Below, in pieces: positions 23,730 to 36,009 of a stretch of 64,000 nucleotides of DNA. Below the pieces are notes generated by a model that ran no database searches, had not been told where the DNA came from, and saw nothing but the letters and a program-made list of their open reading frames with translations. The translations under genes and the position numbers were made by a program. Position 1 is the first letter of the stretch. Every line of letters starts with the position of its first letter. Source of the DNA: Auanema rhodensis (lineage: Eukaryota > Nematoda > Chromadorea > Rhabditida > Rhabditidae); NCBI GenBank assembly GCA_964057225.1, contig OZ059900.1, forward strand, positions 8,442,501-8,506,500, written 5' to 3'.

Positions 23730-25300
23730 CAAAATACACCTATATGAACATTCTATGACAGTATTTCATACATTTAGTCGTTTTAGAAGAAAAAAATATG
23801 CTTAAGATCAAAAGTTTGACTGATTTTGCCAAAATGCCCTTCAATCCCCAAAAAACCAATAATTCTTGATATTTTCGTTCCTTTTTGACCAAAGTGGTTA
23901 AAATTGAACATATATATGTGAAAATAGTCGAAGTTTATGAATCCTGAATTCAAAATCCATATCTCAAAGGGTCTGATCAAAACATACAGTTTTCACATGT
24001 TTTGTACCCAAAATCGTTGAATATATGGCGTTTTGAGCATAAAAAGGCCAATATTTCAATCAGTTTTGATATTCGTGCAAAATACACCTATATGAACATT
24101 CTATGACAGTCTTCCATTTATTTAGTCGTTTTAGAAGAAAAAAATATGCTTAAGATCAAAAGTTTGACTGATTTTGCCAAAATGCCCTTCAATCCCCAAA
24201 AAACCAATAATTCTTGATATTTTTGGTCCTTTTTGACCAAAGTGGTTAAAATTGGACATATATATGTGAAAATAGTCAAACTTTATGAATCCTGAATTTC
24301 AAATCCATATCTCAAAGGGTCTGATCAAAACATAGAGTTTTCACATGTTTTGTACCCAAAATCGTTGAATATATGGCGTTTTGAGCATAAAAAGGCCCAT
24401 ATTTCAATCAGTTTCGATATTCGTGCAAACTACACCTATATCAACATTCTATGACAGTATTTCATACATTTAGTCGTTTTAGAAGAAAAAAATATGCTTA
24501 AGATCAAAAGTTTGACTGATTTTGCCAAAATGCCCTTCAATCCCCAAAAAACCAATAATTCTTGATATTTTCGGTCCTTTTTGACCAAAATTGGTTAAAA
24601 TTGGACATATATATGTGAAAATAGTCAAAGTTTATGAATCCTGAATTTCGAATCCATATCTGAAAGGGTCTGATCAAAACATACAGTTTTCACATGTTTT
24701 GTACCCAAAATCGTTGAATGTATGGCGTTTTGAGCATAAAAAGGCCCATATTTCAATCAGTTTTGATAATCGTGCAAAATACACCTATATGAACATTCTA
24801 TGACAGTATTTCATAAATTTAGTCGTTTTAGAAGAAAAAAATATGCTTAAGATCAAAAGTTTGACTGATTTTGCCAAAATGTCCTTCAAACCCCAAAAAA
24901 CCAATAATTCTTGATATTTTCGGTCCTTTTTGACCAAAGTGGTTGAAATTGAACATATATATGTGAAAATAGTCAAAGTTTATGAATACTGAATTTCAAA
25001 TCCATATCTCAAAGGGTCTGATCAAAACATACAGTTTTCACATGTTTTGTACCCAAAATCGTTGAATATATGGCGTTTTGAGCATAAAAAGGCCCATATT
25101 TCAATCAGTTTTGATATTCGTGCAAAATACACCTATATCAACATTCTATGACAGTATTCCATACATTTAGTCGTTTTAGAAGATAAAAATATGCTTAAGA
25201 TCAAAAGTTTGACTGATTTAGCCAAAATGCCCTACAAACCCCAAAAAACCAATAATTCTTGATATTTTCGGTCCTTTTTGACCAAAGTGGTTAAAATTAG
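23730..25300 (-). repeat. Diverged, apparently unduplicated satellite patch
   Basis: Units here carry many changes seen once each: ggccaatatttc (24046), ccatttatttag (24113), catagagttttc (24331), caaactacacc (24426), an extra base in ccaaaattggtt (about 24587), gaatttcgaatcc, tgaaagggtctg (24661), gttgaatgtatgg (24715), ataatcgtgc, cataaatttag (24813), gaatactgaa (24984) and agataaaaat (25182). No other window segment repeats this combination. Confidence 0.75.
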
Positions 25301-25719
25301 ACATATATATGTAAAAATAGTCGAAGTTTATGAATCCTGAATTTCAAATCCATATCTCAAAGGGTCTGATCAAAACATACAGTTTTCACATGTTTTGTAC
25401 CCAAAATCGTTGAATATATGGCGTTTTGAGCATAAAAAGGCCCATATTTCAATCAGTTTTGATATTCGTGCAAAATACACCTATATCAACATTTTATGAC
25501 AGTATTCCATACATTTAGTCGTTTTAGAAGAAAAAAATATGCTTAAGATCAAAAGTTTGACTGATTTAGCCAAAATGCCCTTCAAACCCCAAAAAACCAA
25601 TAATTCTTGATATTTTCGGTCCTTCTTGACCAAAGTGGTTAAAATTGAACATATATATGTAAAAATAGTCAAAGTTTATGAATCCTGAATTTCAAATCCA
25701 TATCTCAAAGGGTCTGAAC

Positions 25720-27874
25720 AAAACATACAGTTTTCACATGTTTTGTACCCAAAATCGTTGAATATATGGCGTTTTGAGCATAAAAAGGCCCATATTTCAA
25801 TCAGTTTTGATATTCGTGCAAAATACACCTATATGAACATTCTTTGACAGTATTTCATACATTTAGTCGTTTTAGAAGAAAAAAATATGCTTAAGATCAA
25901 AAGTTTGACTGATTTTGCCAAAATGCCCTTCAAACCCCAAAAAACCAATAATTCTTGATATTTTCGGTCCTTTTTGACCAAAGTGGTTAAAATTGGACAT
26001 ATATATGTGAAAATAGTCGAAGTTCATGAATTCTGAATTTCAAATCCATATCTCAAAGGGTCTGATCAAAACATACAGTTTTCACATGTTTTGTACCCAA
26101 AATCGTTGAATATATGGCGTTTTGAGCATAAAAAGGCCCATATATCAATCAGTTTTGATATTCGTGCAAAATACACCTATATGAACATTCTATGACAGTA
26201 TTTCATACATTTAGTCGTTTTAGAAGAAAAAAATATGCTTAAGATCAAAAGTTTGACTGATTTAGCCAAAATGCCCTTCAAACCCCAAAAAACCAATAAT
26301 TCTTGATATTTTCGGTCTTTTTTGACCAAAGTGGTTACAATTGAACATATATATGTAAAAATAGTCAAAGTTTATGAATCCTGAATTTCAAATCCATATC
26401 TCAAAGGGTCTGATCAAAACATACAGTTTTCACATGTTTTGTACCCAAAATCGTTGAATATATGGCGTTTTGAGCATAAAAAGGCCCATATTTCAATCAG
26501 TTTCGATATTCGTGCAAAATACACCTATAACAACATTCTATGACAGTATTCCATACATTTAGTCGTTTTAGAAGAAAAAAATATGCTTAAGATCAAAAGT
26601 TTGACTGATTTAGCCAAAATGTCCTTCAAACCCCAAAAAACCAATAATTCTTGATGTTTTCGGTCCTTTTTGACCAAAGTGGTTAAAATTGAACATATAT
26701 ATGTAAAAATAGTCAAAGTTTATGAATCCTGAATTTCAAATCCATATCTCAAAGGGTCTGATCAAAACATACAGTTTTCACATGTTTTGTACCCAAAATC
26801 GTTGAATATATGGCGTTTTGAGCATAAAAAGGCCCATATTTCAATCAGTTTTGATATTCGTGCAAAATACACCTATATGAACATTCTTTGACAGTATTTC
26901 ATACATTTAGTCGTTTTAGAAGAAAAAAATATGCTTAAGATCAAAAGTTTGACTGATTTTGCCAAAATGCCCTTCAAACCCCAAAAAACCAATAATTCTT
27001 GATATTTTCGGTCCTTTTTGACCAAAGTGGTTAAAATTGGACATATATATGTGAAAATAGTCGAAGTTCATGAATTCTGAATTTCAAATCCATATCTCAA
27101 AGGGTCTGATCAAAACATACAGTTTTCACATGTTTTGTACCCAAAATCGTTGAATATATGGCGTTTTGAGCATAAAAAGGCCCATATATCAATCAGTTTT
27201 GATATTCGTGCAAAATACACCTATATGAACATTCTATGACAGTATTTCATACATTTAGTCGTTTTAGAAGAAAAAAATATGCTTAAGATCAAAAGTTTGA
27301 CTGATTTAGCCAAAATGCCCTTCAAACCCCAAAAAACCAATAATTCTTGATATTTTCGGTCTTTTTTGACCAAAGTGGTTACAATTGAACATATATATGT
27401 AAAAATAGTCAAAGTTTATGAATCCTGAATTTCAAATCCATATCTCAAAGGGTCTGATCAAAACATACAGTTTTCACATGTTTTGTACCCAAAATCGTTG
27501 AATATATGGCGTTTTGAGCATAAAAAGGCCCATATTTCAATCAGTTTCGATATTCGTGCAAAATACACCTATAACAACATTCTATGACAGTATTCCATAC
27601 ATTTAGTCGTTTTAGAAGAAAAAAATATGCTTAAGATCAAAAGTTTGACTGATTTAGCCAAAATGTCCTTCAAACCCCAAAAAACCAATAATTCTTGATA
27701 TTTTCGGTCCTTTTTGACCAAAGTGGTTAAAATTGAACATATATATGTAAAAATAGTCAAAGTTTATGAATCCTGAATTTCAAATCCATATCTCAAAGGG
27801 TCTGATCAAAACATACAGTTTTCACATGTTTTGTACCCAAAATCGTTGAATATATGGCGTTTTGAGCATAAAAA
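25720..27874 (-). repeat. Two copies of a 1044-bp trimer
   Basis: A unit with gtcgaagttcatgaattc (26018, 27062), then one with cggtcttttttgacc and gttacaattg (26313, 27357), then one with acctataacaac (26523, 27567), repeat in this order. One difference noticed is gatgttttcgg at 26655 against gatattttcgg in the second copy. A third partial copy lies at 30660-31818. Confidence 0.85.
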
Positions 27875-30649
27875 GGCCCATATTTCAATCAGTTTTGATA
27901 TTTGTGCAAAATACACCTATATGAACATTCTATGACAGTATTTCATACATTTAGTCGTTTTAGAAGAAAAAAATATGCTTAAGATCAGAAGTTTGACTGA
28001 TTTTGCCAAAATGCCCTTCAATCCCCAAAAAACCAATAATTCTTGATATTTTCGGTCCTTTTTGACCAAAGTGGTTAAAATTGGACATAAATATGTAAAA
28101 ATAGTCAAAGTTTATGAATCCTGAATTTCAAATCCATATCTCAAAGGGTCTGATCAAAACATACAGTTTTCACATGTTTTGTACCCAAAATCGTTGAATA
28201 TATGGCGTTTTGAGCATAAAAAGGCCCATATTTCAATCAGTTTCGATATTCGTGCAAAATACACCTATATCAACATTCTATGACAGTATTCCATACATTT
28301 AGTCGTTTTAGAAGAAAAAAACATGCTTAAGATCAAAAGTTTGACTGATTTAGCCAAAATGCCCTTCAAACCCCAAAAAACCAATAATTCTTGATATTTT
28401 CGGTCCTTTTTGACCAAAGTGGTTAAAATTGAACATATATATGTGAAAATAGTCAAAGTTTATGAATCCTGAATTTCAAATCCATATCTCAAAGGGTCTG
28501 ATCAAAACATACAGTTTTCACATGTTTTGTACCCAAAATTGTTGAATATATGGCGTTTTGAGCATAAAAAGGCCCATATTTCAATCAGTTTCGATATTCG
28601 TGCAAAATACACCTATAACAACATTCTATGACAGTATTCCATACATTTAGTCGTTTTAGAAGAAAAAAATATGCTTAAGATCAAAAGTTTGACTGATTTA
28701 GCCAAAATGTCCTTCAAACCCCAAAAAACCAATAATTCTTGATATTTTCGGTCCTTTTTGACCAAAGTGGTTAAAATTGAACATATATATGTAAAAATAG
28801 TCAAAGTTTATGAATCCTGAATTTCAAATCCATATCTCAAAGGGTCTGATCAAAACATACAGTTTTCACATGTTTTGTACCCAAAATCGTTGAATATATG
28901 GCGTTTTGAGCATAAAAAGGCCCATATATCAATCAGTTTTGATATTCGTGCAAAATACACCTATATGAACATTCTATGACAGTATTTCATACATTTAGTC
29001 GTTTTAGAAGAAAAAAATATGCTTAAGATCAAAAGTTTGACTGATTTAGCCAAAATGCCCTTCAAACCCCAAAAAACCAATAATTCTTGATATTTTCGGT
29101 CTTTTTTGACCAAAGTGGTTACAATTGAACATATATATGTAAAAATAGTCAAAGTTTATGAATCCTGAATTTCAAATCCATATCTCAAAGGGTCTGATCA
29201 AAACATACAGTTTTCACATGTTTTGTACCCAAAATCGTTGAATATATGGCGTTTTGAGCATAAAAAGGCCCATATTTCAATCAGTTTCGATATTCGTGCA
29301 AAATACACCTATAACAACATTCTATGACAGTATTCCATACATTTAGTCGTTTTAGAAGAAAAAAATATGCTTAAGATCAAAAGTTTGACTGATTTAGCCA
29401 AAATGTCCTTCAAACCCCAAAAAACCAATAATTCTTGATATTTTCGGTCCTTTTTGACCAAAGTGGTTAAAATTGAACATATATATGTAAAAATAGTCAA
29501 AGTTTATGAATCCTGAATTTCAAATCCATATCTCAAAGGGTCTGATCAAAACATACAGTTTTCACATGTTTTGTACCCAAAATCGTTGAATATATGGCGT
29601 TTTGAGCATAAAAAGGCCCATATTTCAATCAGTTTTGATATTTGTGCAAAATACACCTATATGAACATTCTATGACAGTATTTCATACATTTAGTCGTTT
29701 TAGAAGAAAAAAATATGCTTAAGATCAGAAGTTTGACTGATTTTGCCAAAATGCCCTTCAATCCCCAAAAAACCAATAATTCTTGATATTTTCGGTCCTT
29801 TTTGACCAAAGTGGTTAAAATTGGACATAAATATGTAAAAATAGTCAAAGTTTATGAATCCTGAATTTCAAATCCATATCTCAAAGGGTCTGATCAAAAC
29901 ATACAGTTTTCACATGTTTTGTACCCAAAATCGTTGAATATATGGCGTTTTGAGCATAAAAAGGCCCATATTTCAATCAGTTTCGATATTCGTGCAAAAT
30001 ACACCTATATCAACATTCTATGACAGTATTCCATACATTTAGTCGTTTTAGAAGAAAAAAACATGCTTAAGATCAAAAGTTTGACTGATTTAGCCAAAAT
30101 GCCCTTCAAACCCCAAAAAACCAATAATTCTTGATATTTTCGGTCCTTTTTGACCAAAGTGGTTAAAATTGAACATATATATGTGAAAATAGTCAAAGTT
30201 TATGAATCCTGAATTTCAAATCCATATCTCAAAGGGTCTGATCAAAACATACAGTTTTCACATGTTTTGTACCCAAAATTGTTGAATATATGGCGTTTTG
30301 AGCATAAAAAGGCCCATATTTCAATCAGTTTCGATATTCGTGCAAAATACACCTATAACAACATTCTATGACAGTATTCCATACATTTAGTCGTTTTAGA
30401 AGAAAAAAATATGCTTAAGATCAAAAGTTTGACTGATTTAGCCAAAATGTCCTTCAAACCCCAAAAAACCAATAATTCTTGATATTTTCGGTCCTTTTTG
30501 ACCAAAGTGGTTAAAATTGAACATATATATGTAAAAATAGTCAAAGTTTATGAATCCTGAATTTCAAATCCATATCTCAAAGGGTCTGATCAAAACATAC
30601 AGTTTTCACATGTTTTGTACCCAAAATCGTTGAATATATGGCGTTTTGA
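27170..30649 (-). repeat. Two copies of a 1740-bp pentamer
   Basis: Markers recur at 1740 bp: catatatcaatcag (27184/28924), gttacaattg (27377/29117), agatcagaag (27983/29723), aaaaacatgc (28317/30057) and aaaattgttgaa (28536/30276). No differences between copies were noticed. The left limit is set by gtcgaagttcatg at 27061, which the second copy lacks. Confidence 0.88.
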
Positions 30650-30659
30650 GCATAAAAAG

Positions 30660-31818
30660 GCCCATATTTCAATCAGTTTTGATATTCGTGCAAAATACAC
30701 CTATATGAACATTCTTTGACAGTATTTCATACATTTAGTCGTTTTAGAAGAAAAAAATATGCTTAAGATCAAAAGTTTGACTGATTTTGCCAAAATGCCC
30801 TTCAAACCCCAAAAAACCAATAATTCTTGATATTTTCGGTCCTTTTTGACCAAAGTGGTTAAAATTGGACATATATATGTGAAAATAGTCGAAGTTCATG
30901 AATTCTGAATTTCAAATCCATATCTCAAAGGGTCTGATCAAAACATACAGTTTTCACATGTTTTGTACCCAAAATCGTTGAATATATGGCGTTTTGAGCA
31001 TAAAAAGGCCCATATATCAATCAGTTTTGATATTCGTGCAAAATACACCTATATGAACATTCTATGACAGTATTTCATACATTTAGTCGTTTTAGAAGAA
31101 AAAAATATGCTTAAGATCAAAAGTTTGACTGATTTAGCCAAAATGCCCTTCAAACCCCAAAAAACCAATAATTCTTGATATTTTCGGTCTTTTTTGACCA
31201 AAGTGGTTACAATTGAACATATATATGTAAAAATAGTCAAAGTTTATGAATCCTGAATTTCAAATCCATATCTCAAAGGGTCTGATCAAAACATACAGTT
31301 TTCACATGTTTTGTACCCAAAATCGTTGAATATATGGCGTTTTGAGCATAAAAAGGCCCATATTTCAATCAGTTTCGATATTCGTGCAAAATACACCTAT
31401 AACAACATTCTATGACAGTATTCCATACATTTAGTCGTTTTAGAAGAAAAAAATATGCTTAAGATCAAAAGTTTGACTGATTTAGCCAAAATGTCCTTCA
31501 AACCCCAAAAAACCAATAATTCTTGATATTTTCGGTCCTTTTTGACCAAAGTGGTTAAAATTGAACATATATATGTAAAAATAGTCAAAGTTTATGAATC
31601 CTGAATTTCAAATCCATATCTCAAAGGGTCTGATCAAAACATACAGTTTTCACATGTTTTGTACCCAAAATCGTTGAATATATGGCGTTTTGAGCATAAA
31701 AAGGCCCATATTTCAATCAGTTTTGATATTTGTGCAAAATACACCTATATGAACATTCTATGACAGTATTTCATACATTTAGTCGTTTTAGAAGAAAAAA
31801 ATATGCTTAAGATCAGAA
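30660..31818 (-). repeat. Partial copy of the 26.8-28.0 kb block (3828-bp offset)
   Basis: This repeats, in order, gtcgaagttcatgaattc (30890), gttacaattg (31205), acctataacaac (31395) and agatcagaag (31811) from the block at 26832-27990. The register ends just after 31818, where gatttagcc replaces gattttgcc. Confidence 0.82.
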
Positions 31819-32059
31819 GTTTGACTGATTTAGCCAAAATGCCCTTCAAACCCCAAAAAACCAATAATTCTTGATATTTTCGGTCCTTTTTGACCAAAGT
31901 GGTTAAAATTGAACATATATATGTAAAAATAGTCAAAGTTTATGAATCCTGAATTTCAAATCCATATCTCAAAGGGTCTGATCAAAACATACAGTTTTCA
32001 CATGTTTTGTACCCAAAATCGTTGAATATATGGCGTTTTGAGCATAAAAAGGCCCATAT

Positions 32060-34550
32060 TTCAATCAGTTTTGATATTCGTGCAAAATACACCTATATGA
32101 ACATTCTTTGACAGTATTTCATACATTTAGTCGTTTTAGAAGAAAAAAATATGCTTAAGATCAAAAGTTTGACTGATTTTGCCAAAATGCCCTTCAAACC
32201 CCAAAAAACCAAAAATTCTTGATATTTTCGGTCCTTTTTGACCAAAGTGGTTAAAATTGGACATATATATGTAGAAATAGTCGAAGTTTATGAATCCTGA
32301 ATTTCAAATCTATATCTCAAAGGGTCTGATCAAAACATACAGTTTTCACATGTTTTGTACCCAAAATCGTTGAATATATGGCGTTTTGAGCATAAAAAGG
32401 CCCATATTTCAATCAGTTTTGATATTCGTGCAAAATACACCTATATGAACATTCTATGACAGTCTTCCATACATTTAGTCGTTTTAGAAGAAAAAAATAT
32501 GCTTAAGATCAAAAGTTTGACTGATTTTGCCAAAATGCCCTTCAATCCCCAAAAAACCAATAATTCTTGATATTTTCGGTCCTTTTTGACCAAAGTGGTT
32601 AAAATTGGACATATATATGTGAAAATAGTCAAAGTTTATGAATCCTGAATTTCAAATCCATATCTCAAAGGGTCTGATCAAAACATACAGTTTTCACATG
32701 TTTTGTACCCAAAATCGTTGAATATATGGCGTTTTGAGCATAAAAAGGCCCATATTTCAATCAGTTTTGATATTCGTGCAAAACACACCTATATGAACAT
32801 TCTATGACAGTATTTCATACATTTAGTCGTTTTAGAAGAAAAAAATATGCTTAAGATCAAAAGTTTGACTGATTTTGCCAAAATGTCCTTCAAACCCCAA
32901 AAAACCAATAATTCTTGATATTTTCGGTCCTTTTTGACCAAAGTGGTTAAAATTGGACATATATATGTAAAAATAGTCAAAGTTTATGAATCCTGAATTT
33001 AAAATCCATATCTCAAAGGGTCTGATCAAAACATACAGTTTTCACATGTTTTGTACCCAAAATCGTTGAATATATGGCGTTTTGAGCATAAAAAGGCCCA
33101 TATTTCAATCAGTTTTGATATTCGTGCAAAATACAACTATATCAACATTCTATGACAGTATTCCATACATTTAGTCGTTTTAGAAGAAAAAAATATGCTT
33201 AAGATCAAAAGTTTGACTGATTTAGCCAAAATGCCCTTCAAACCCCAAAAAACCAATAATTCTTGATATTTTCGGTCCTTTTTGACCAAAGTGGTTAAAA
33301 TTGGACATATATATGTAAAAATAGTCGAAGTTTATGAATCCTGAATTTCAAATCCATATCTCAAAGGGTCTGATCAAAACATACAGTTTTCACATGTTTT
33401 GTACCCAAAATCGTTGAATATATGGCGTTTTGAGCATGAAAAGGCCCATATTTCAATCAGTTTTGATATTCGTGCAAAATACACCTATATGAACATTCTT
33501 TGACAGTATTTCATACATTTAGTCGTTTTAGAAGAAAAAAATATGCTTAAGATCAAAAGTTTGACTGATTTTGCCAAAATGCCCTTCAAACCCCAAAAAA
33601 CCAAAAATTCTTGATATTTTCGGTCCTTTTTGACCAAAGTGGTTAAAATTGGACATATATATGTAGAAATAGTCGAAGTTTATGAATCCTGAATTTCAAA
33701 TCCATATCTCAAAGGGTCTGATCAAAACATACAGTTTTCACATGTTTTGTACCCAAAATCGTTGAATATATGGCGTTTTGAGCATAAAAAGGCCCATATT
33801 TCAATCAGTTTTGATATTCGTGCAAAATACACCTATATGAACATTCTATGACAGTCTTCCATACATTTAGTCGTTTTAGAAGAAAAAAATATGCTTAAGA
33901 TCAAAAGTTTGACTGATTTTGCCAAAATGCCCTTCAATCCCCAAAAAACCAATAATTCTTGATATTTTCGGTCCTTTTTGACCAAAGTGGTTAAAATTAG
34001 ACATATATATGTGAAAATAGTCAAAGTTTATGAATCCTGAATTTCAAATCCATATCTCAAAGGGTCTGATCAAAACATACAGTTTTCACATGTTTTGTAC
34101 CCAAAATCGTTGAATATATGGCGTTTTGAGCATAAAAAGGCCCATATTTCAATCAGTTTTGATATTCGTGCAAAATACAACTATATCAACATTCTATGAC
34201 AGTATTCCATACATTTAGTCGTTTTAGAAGAAAAAAATATGCTTAAGATCAAAAGTTTGACTGATTTAGCCAAAATGCCCTTCAAACCCCAAAAAACCAA
34301 TAATTCTTGATATTTTCGGTCCTTTTTGACCAAAGTGGTTAAAATTGGACATATATATGTAAAAATAGTCGAAGTTTATGAATCCTGAATTTCAAATCCA
34401 TATCTCAAAGGGTCTGATCAAAACATACAGTTTTCACATGTTTTGTACCCAAAATCGTTGAATATATGGCGTTTTGAGCATAAAAAGGCCCATATTTCAA
34501 TCAGTTTTGATATTCGTGCAAAATACACCTATATGAACATTCTATGACAG
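32060..34550 (-). repeat. Tetramer HOR with one unit lost in the second copy
   Basis: Order in the first copy: a unit with gtagaaatagtcgaag (32272) and accaaaaattcttg (32208), a unit with gtcttccatac (32463), a unit with caaaacacacc, and a unit with atacaactatatc (33131). In the second copy the first two recur at 1392 bp (33600, 33664, 33855) but atacaactatatc recurs at 1044 bp (34175), so the caaaacacacc unit is missing. Confidence 0.78.
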
Positions 34551-35150
34551 TATTTCATACATTAAGTCGTTTTAGAAGAAAAAAATATGCTTAAGATCAA
34601 AAGTTTGACTGATTTAGCCAAAATGCCCTTCAAACCCCAAAAAACCAATAATTCTTGATATTTTCGGTCTTTTTTGACCAAAGTGGTTAAAATTGAACAT
34701 ATATATGTAAAAATAGTCAAAGTTTATGAATCCTGAATTTAAAATCCATATCTCAAAGGGTCTGATCAAAACATACAGTTTTCACATGTTTTGTACCCAA
34801 AATCGTTGAATATATGGCGTTTTGAGCATAAAAAGGCCCATATTTCAATCAGTTTTGATATTCGTGCAAAATACACCTATATGAACATTCTATGACAGTA
34901 TTTCATACATTTAGTCGTTTTAGAAGAAAAAAATATGCTTAAGATCAAAAGTTTGACTGATTTAGCCAAAATGCTCTTCAAACCCCAAAAAACCAATAAT
35001 TCTTGATATTTTCGGTCCTTTTTGACCAAAGTGGTTAAAATTGAACATATATATGTAAAAATAGTCAAAGTTTATGAATCCTGAATTTCAAATCCATATC
35101 TCAAAGGGTCTGATCAAAACATACAGTTTTCACATGTTTTGTACCCAAAA

Positions 35151-35152
35151 TC
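35151..35152 (-). repeat. 2-bp insertion making a 350-bp unit
   Basis: The plus strand reads caaaatctcgttg in place of caaaatcgttg. The same insertion is present in the next unit at 35501-35502, giving two successive 350-bp units (spacings 35068-35418-35768). It is seen nowhere else in the window, so it marks a local single-unit duplication. Confidence 0.88.
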
Positions 35153-35840
35153 TCGTTGAATATATGGCGTTTTGAGCATAAAAAGGCCCATATTTCAATC
35201 AGTTTCGATATTCGTGCAAAATACACCTATATCAACATTCTATGACAGTATTCCATACATTTAGTCGTTTTAGAAGAAAAAAATATGCTTAAGATCAAAA
35301 GTTTGACTGATTTAGCCAAAATGTCCTTCAAACCCCAAAAAACCAATAATTCTTGATATTTTCGGTCCTTTTTGACCAAAGTGGTTAAAATTGAACATAT
35401 ATATGTAAAAATAGTCAAAGTTTATGAATCCTGAATTTCAAATCCATATCTCAAAGGGTCTGATCAAAACATACAGTTTTCACATGTTTTGTACCCAAAA
35501 TCTCGTTGAATATATGGCGTTTTGAGCATAAAAAGGCCCATATTTCAATCAGTTTTGATATTTGTGCAAAATACACCTATATGAACATTCTATGACAGTA
35601 TTTCATACATTTAGTCGTTTTAGAAGAAAAAAATATGCTTAAGATCAGAAGTTTGACTGATTTTGCCAAAATGCCCTTCAAACCCCAAAAAACCAATAAT
35701 TCTTGATATTTTCGGTCCTTTTTGACCAAAGTGGTTAAAATTGGACATAAATATGTAAAAATAGTCAAAGTTTATGAATCCTGAATTTCAAATCCATATC
35801 TCAAAGGGTCTGATCAAAACATACAGTTTTCACATGTTTT

Positions 35841-35865
35841 GTACCCAGAATCGTTGAAAATATGG
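35841..35865 (-). repeat. Long-range signature variant, left copy
   Basis: The plus strand reads gtacccagaatcg followed by ttgaaaatatgg, two linked substitutions within 11 bp that occur only here and at 59873-59897. The surrounding unit (acatatttatgtcc type with tttcatac end) is also of the same type at both places. Confidence 0.8.
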
Positions 35866-36009
35866 CGTTTTGAGCATAAAAAGGCCCATATTTCAATCAG
35901 TTTCGATATTTGTGCAAAATACACCTATATCAACATTCTATGAAAGTATTCCATACATTTAGTCGTTTTAGAAGAAAAAAATATGCTTAAGATCAAAAGT
36001 TTGACTGAT

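Noticed and set aside
23783-23980. 65-codon minus-strand frames in another phase (also 32832-33029 and 59304-59501)
   Set aside because: They appear only where a single base change in the unit (such as gaattcaaaatcc or gaatttaaaatcc on the plus strand) removes a stop. They overlap the TTG frames in antiphase and have no coding features.
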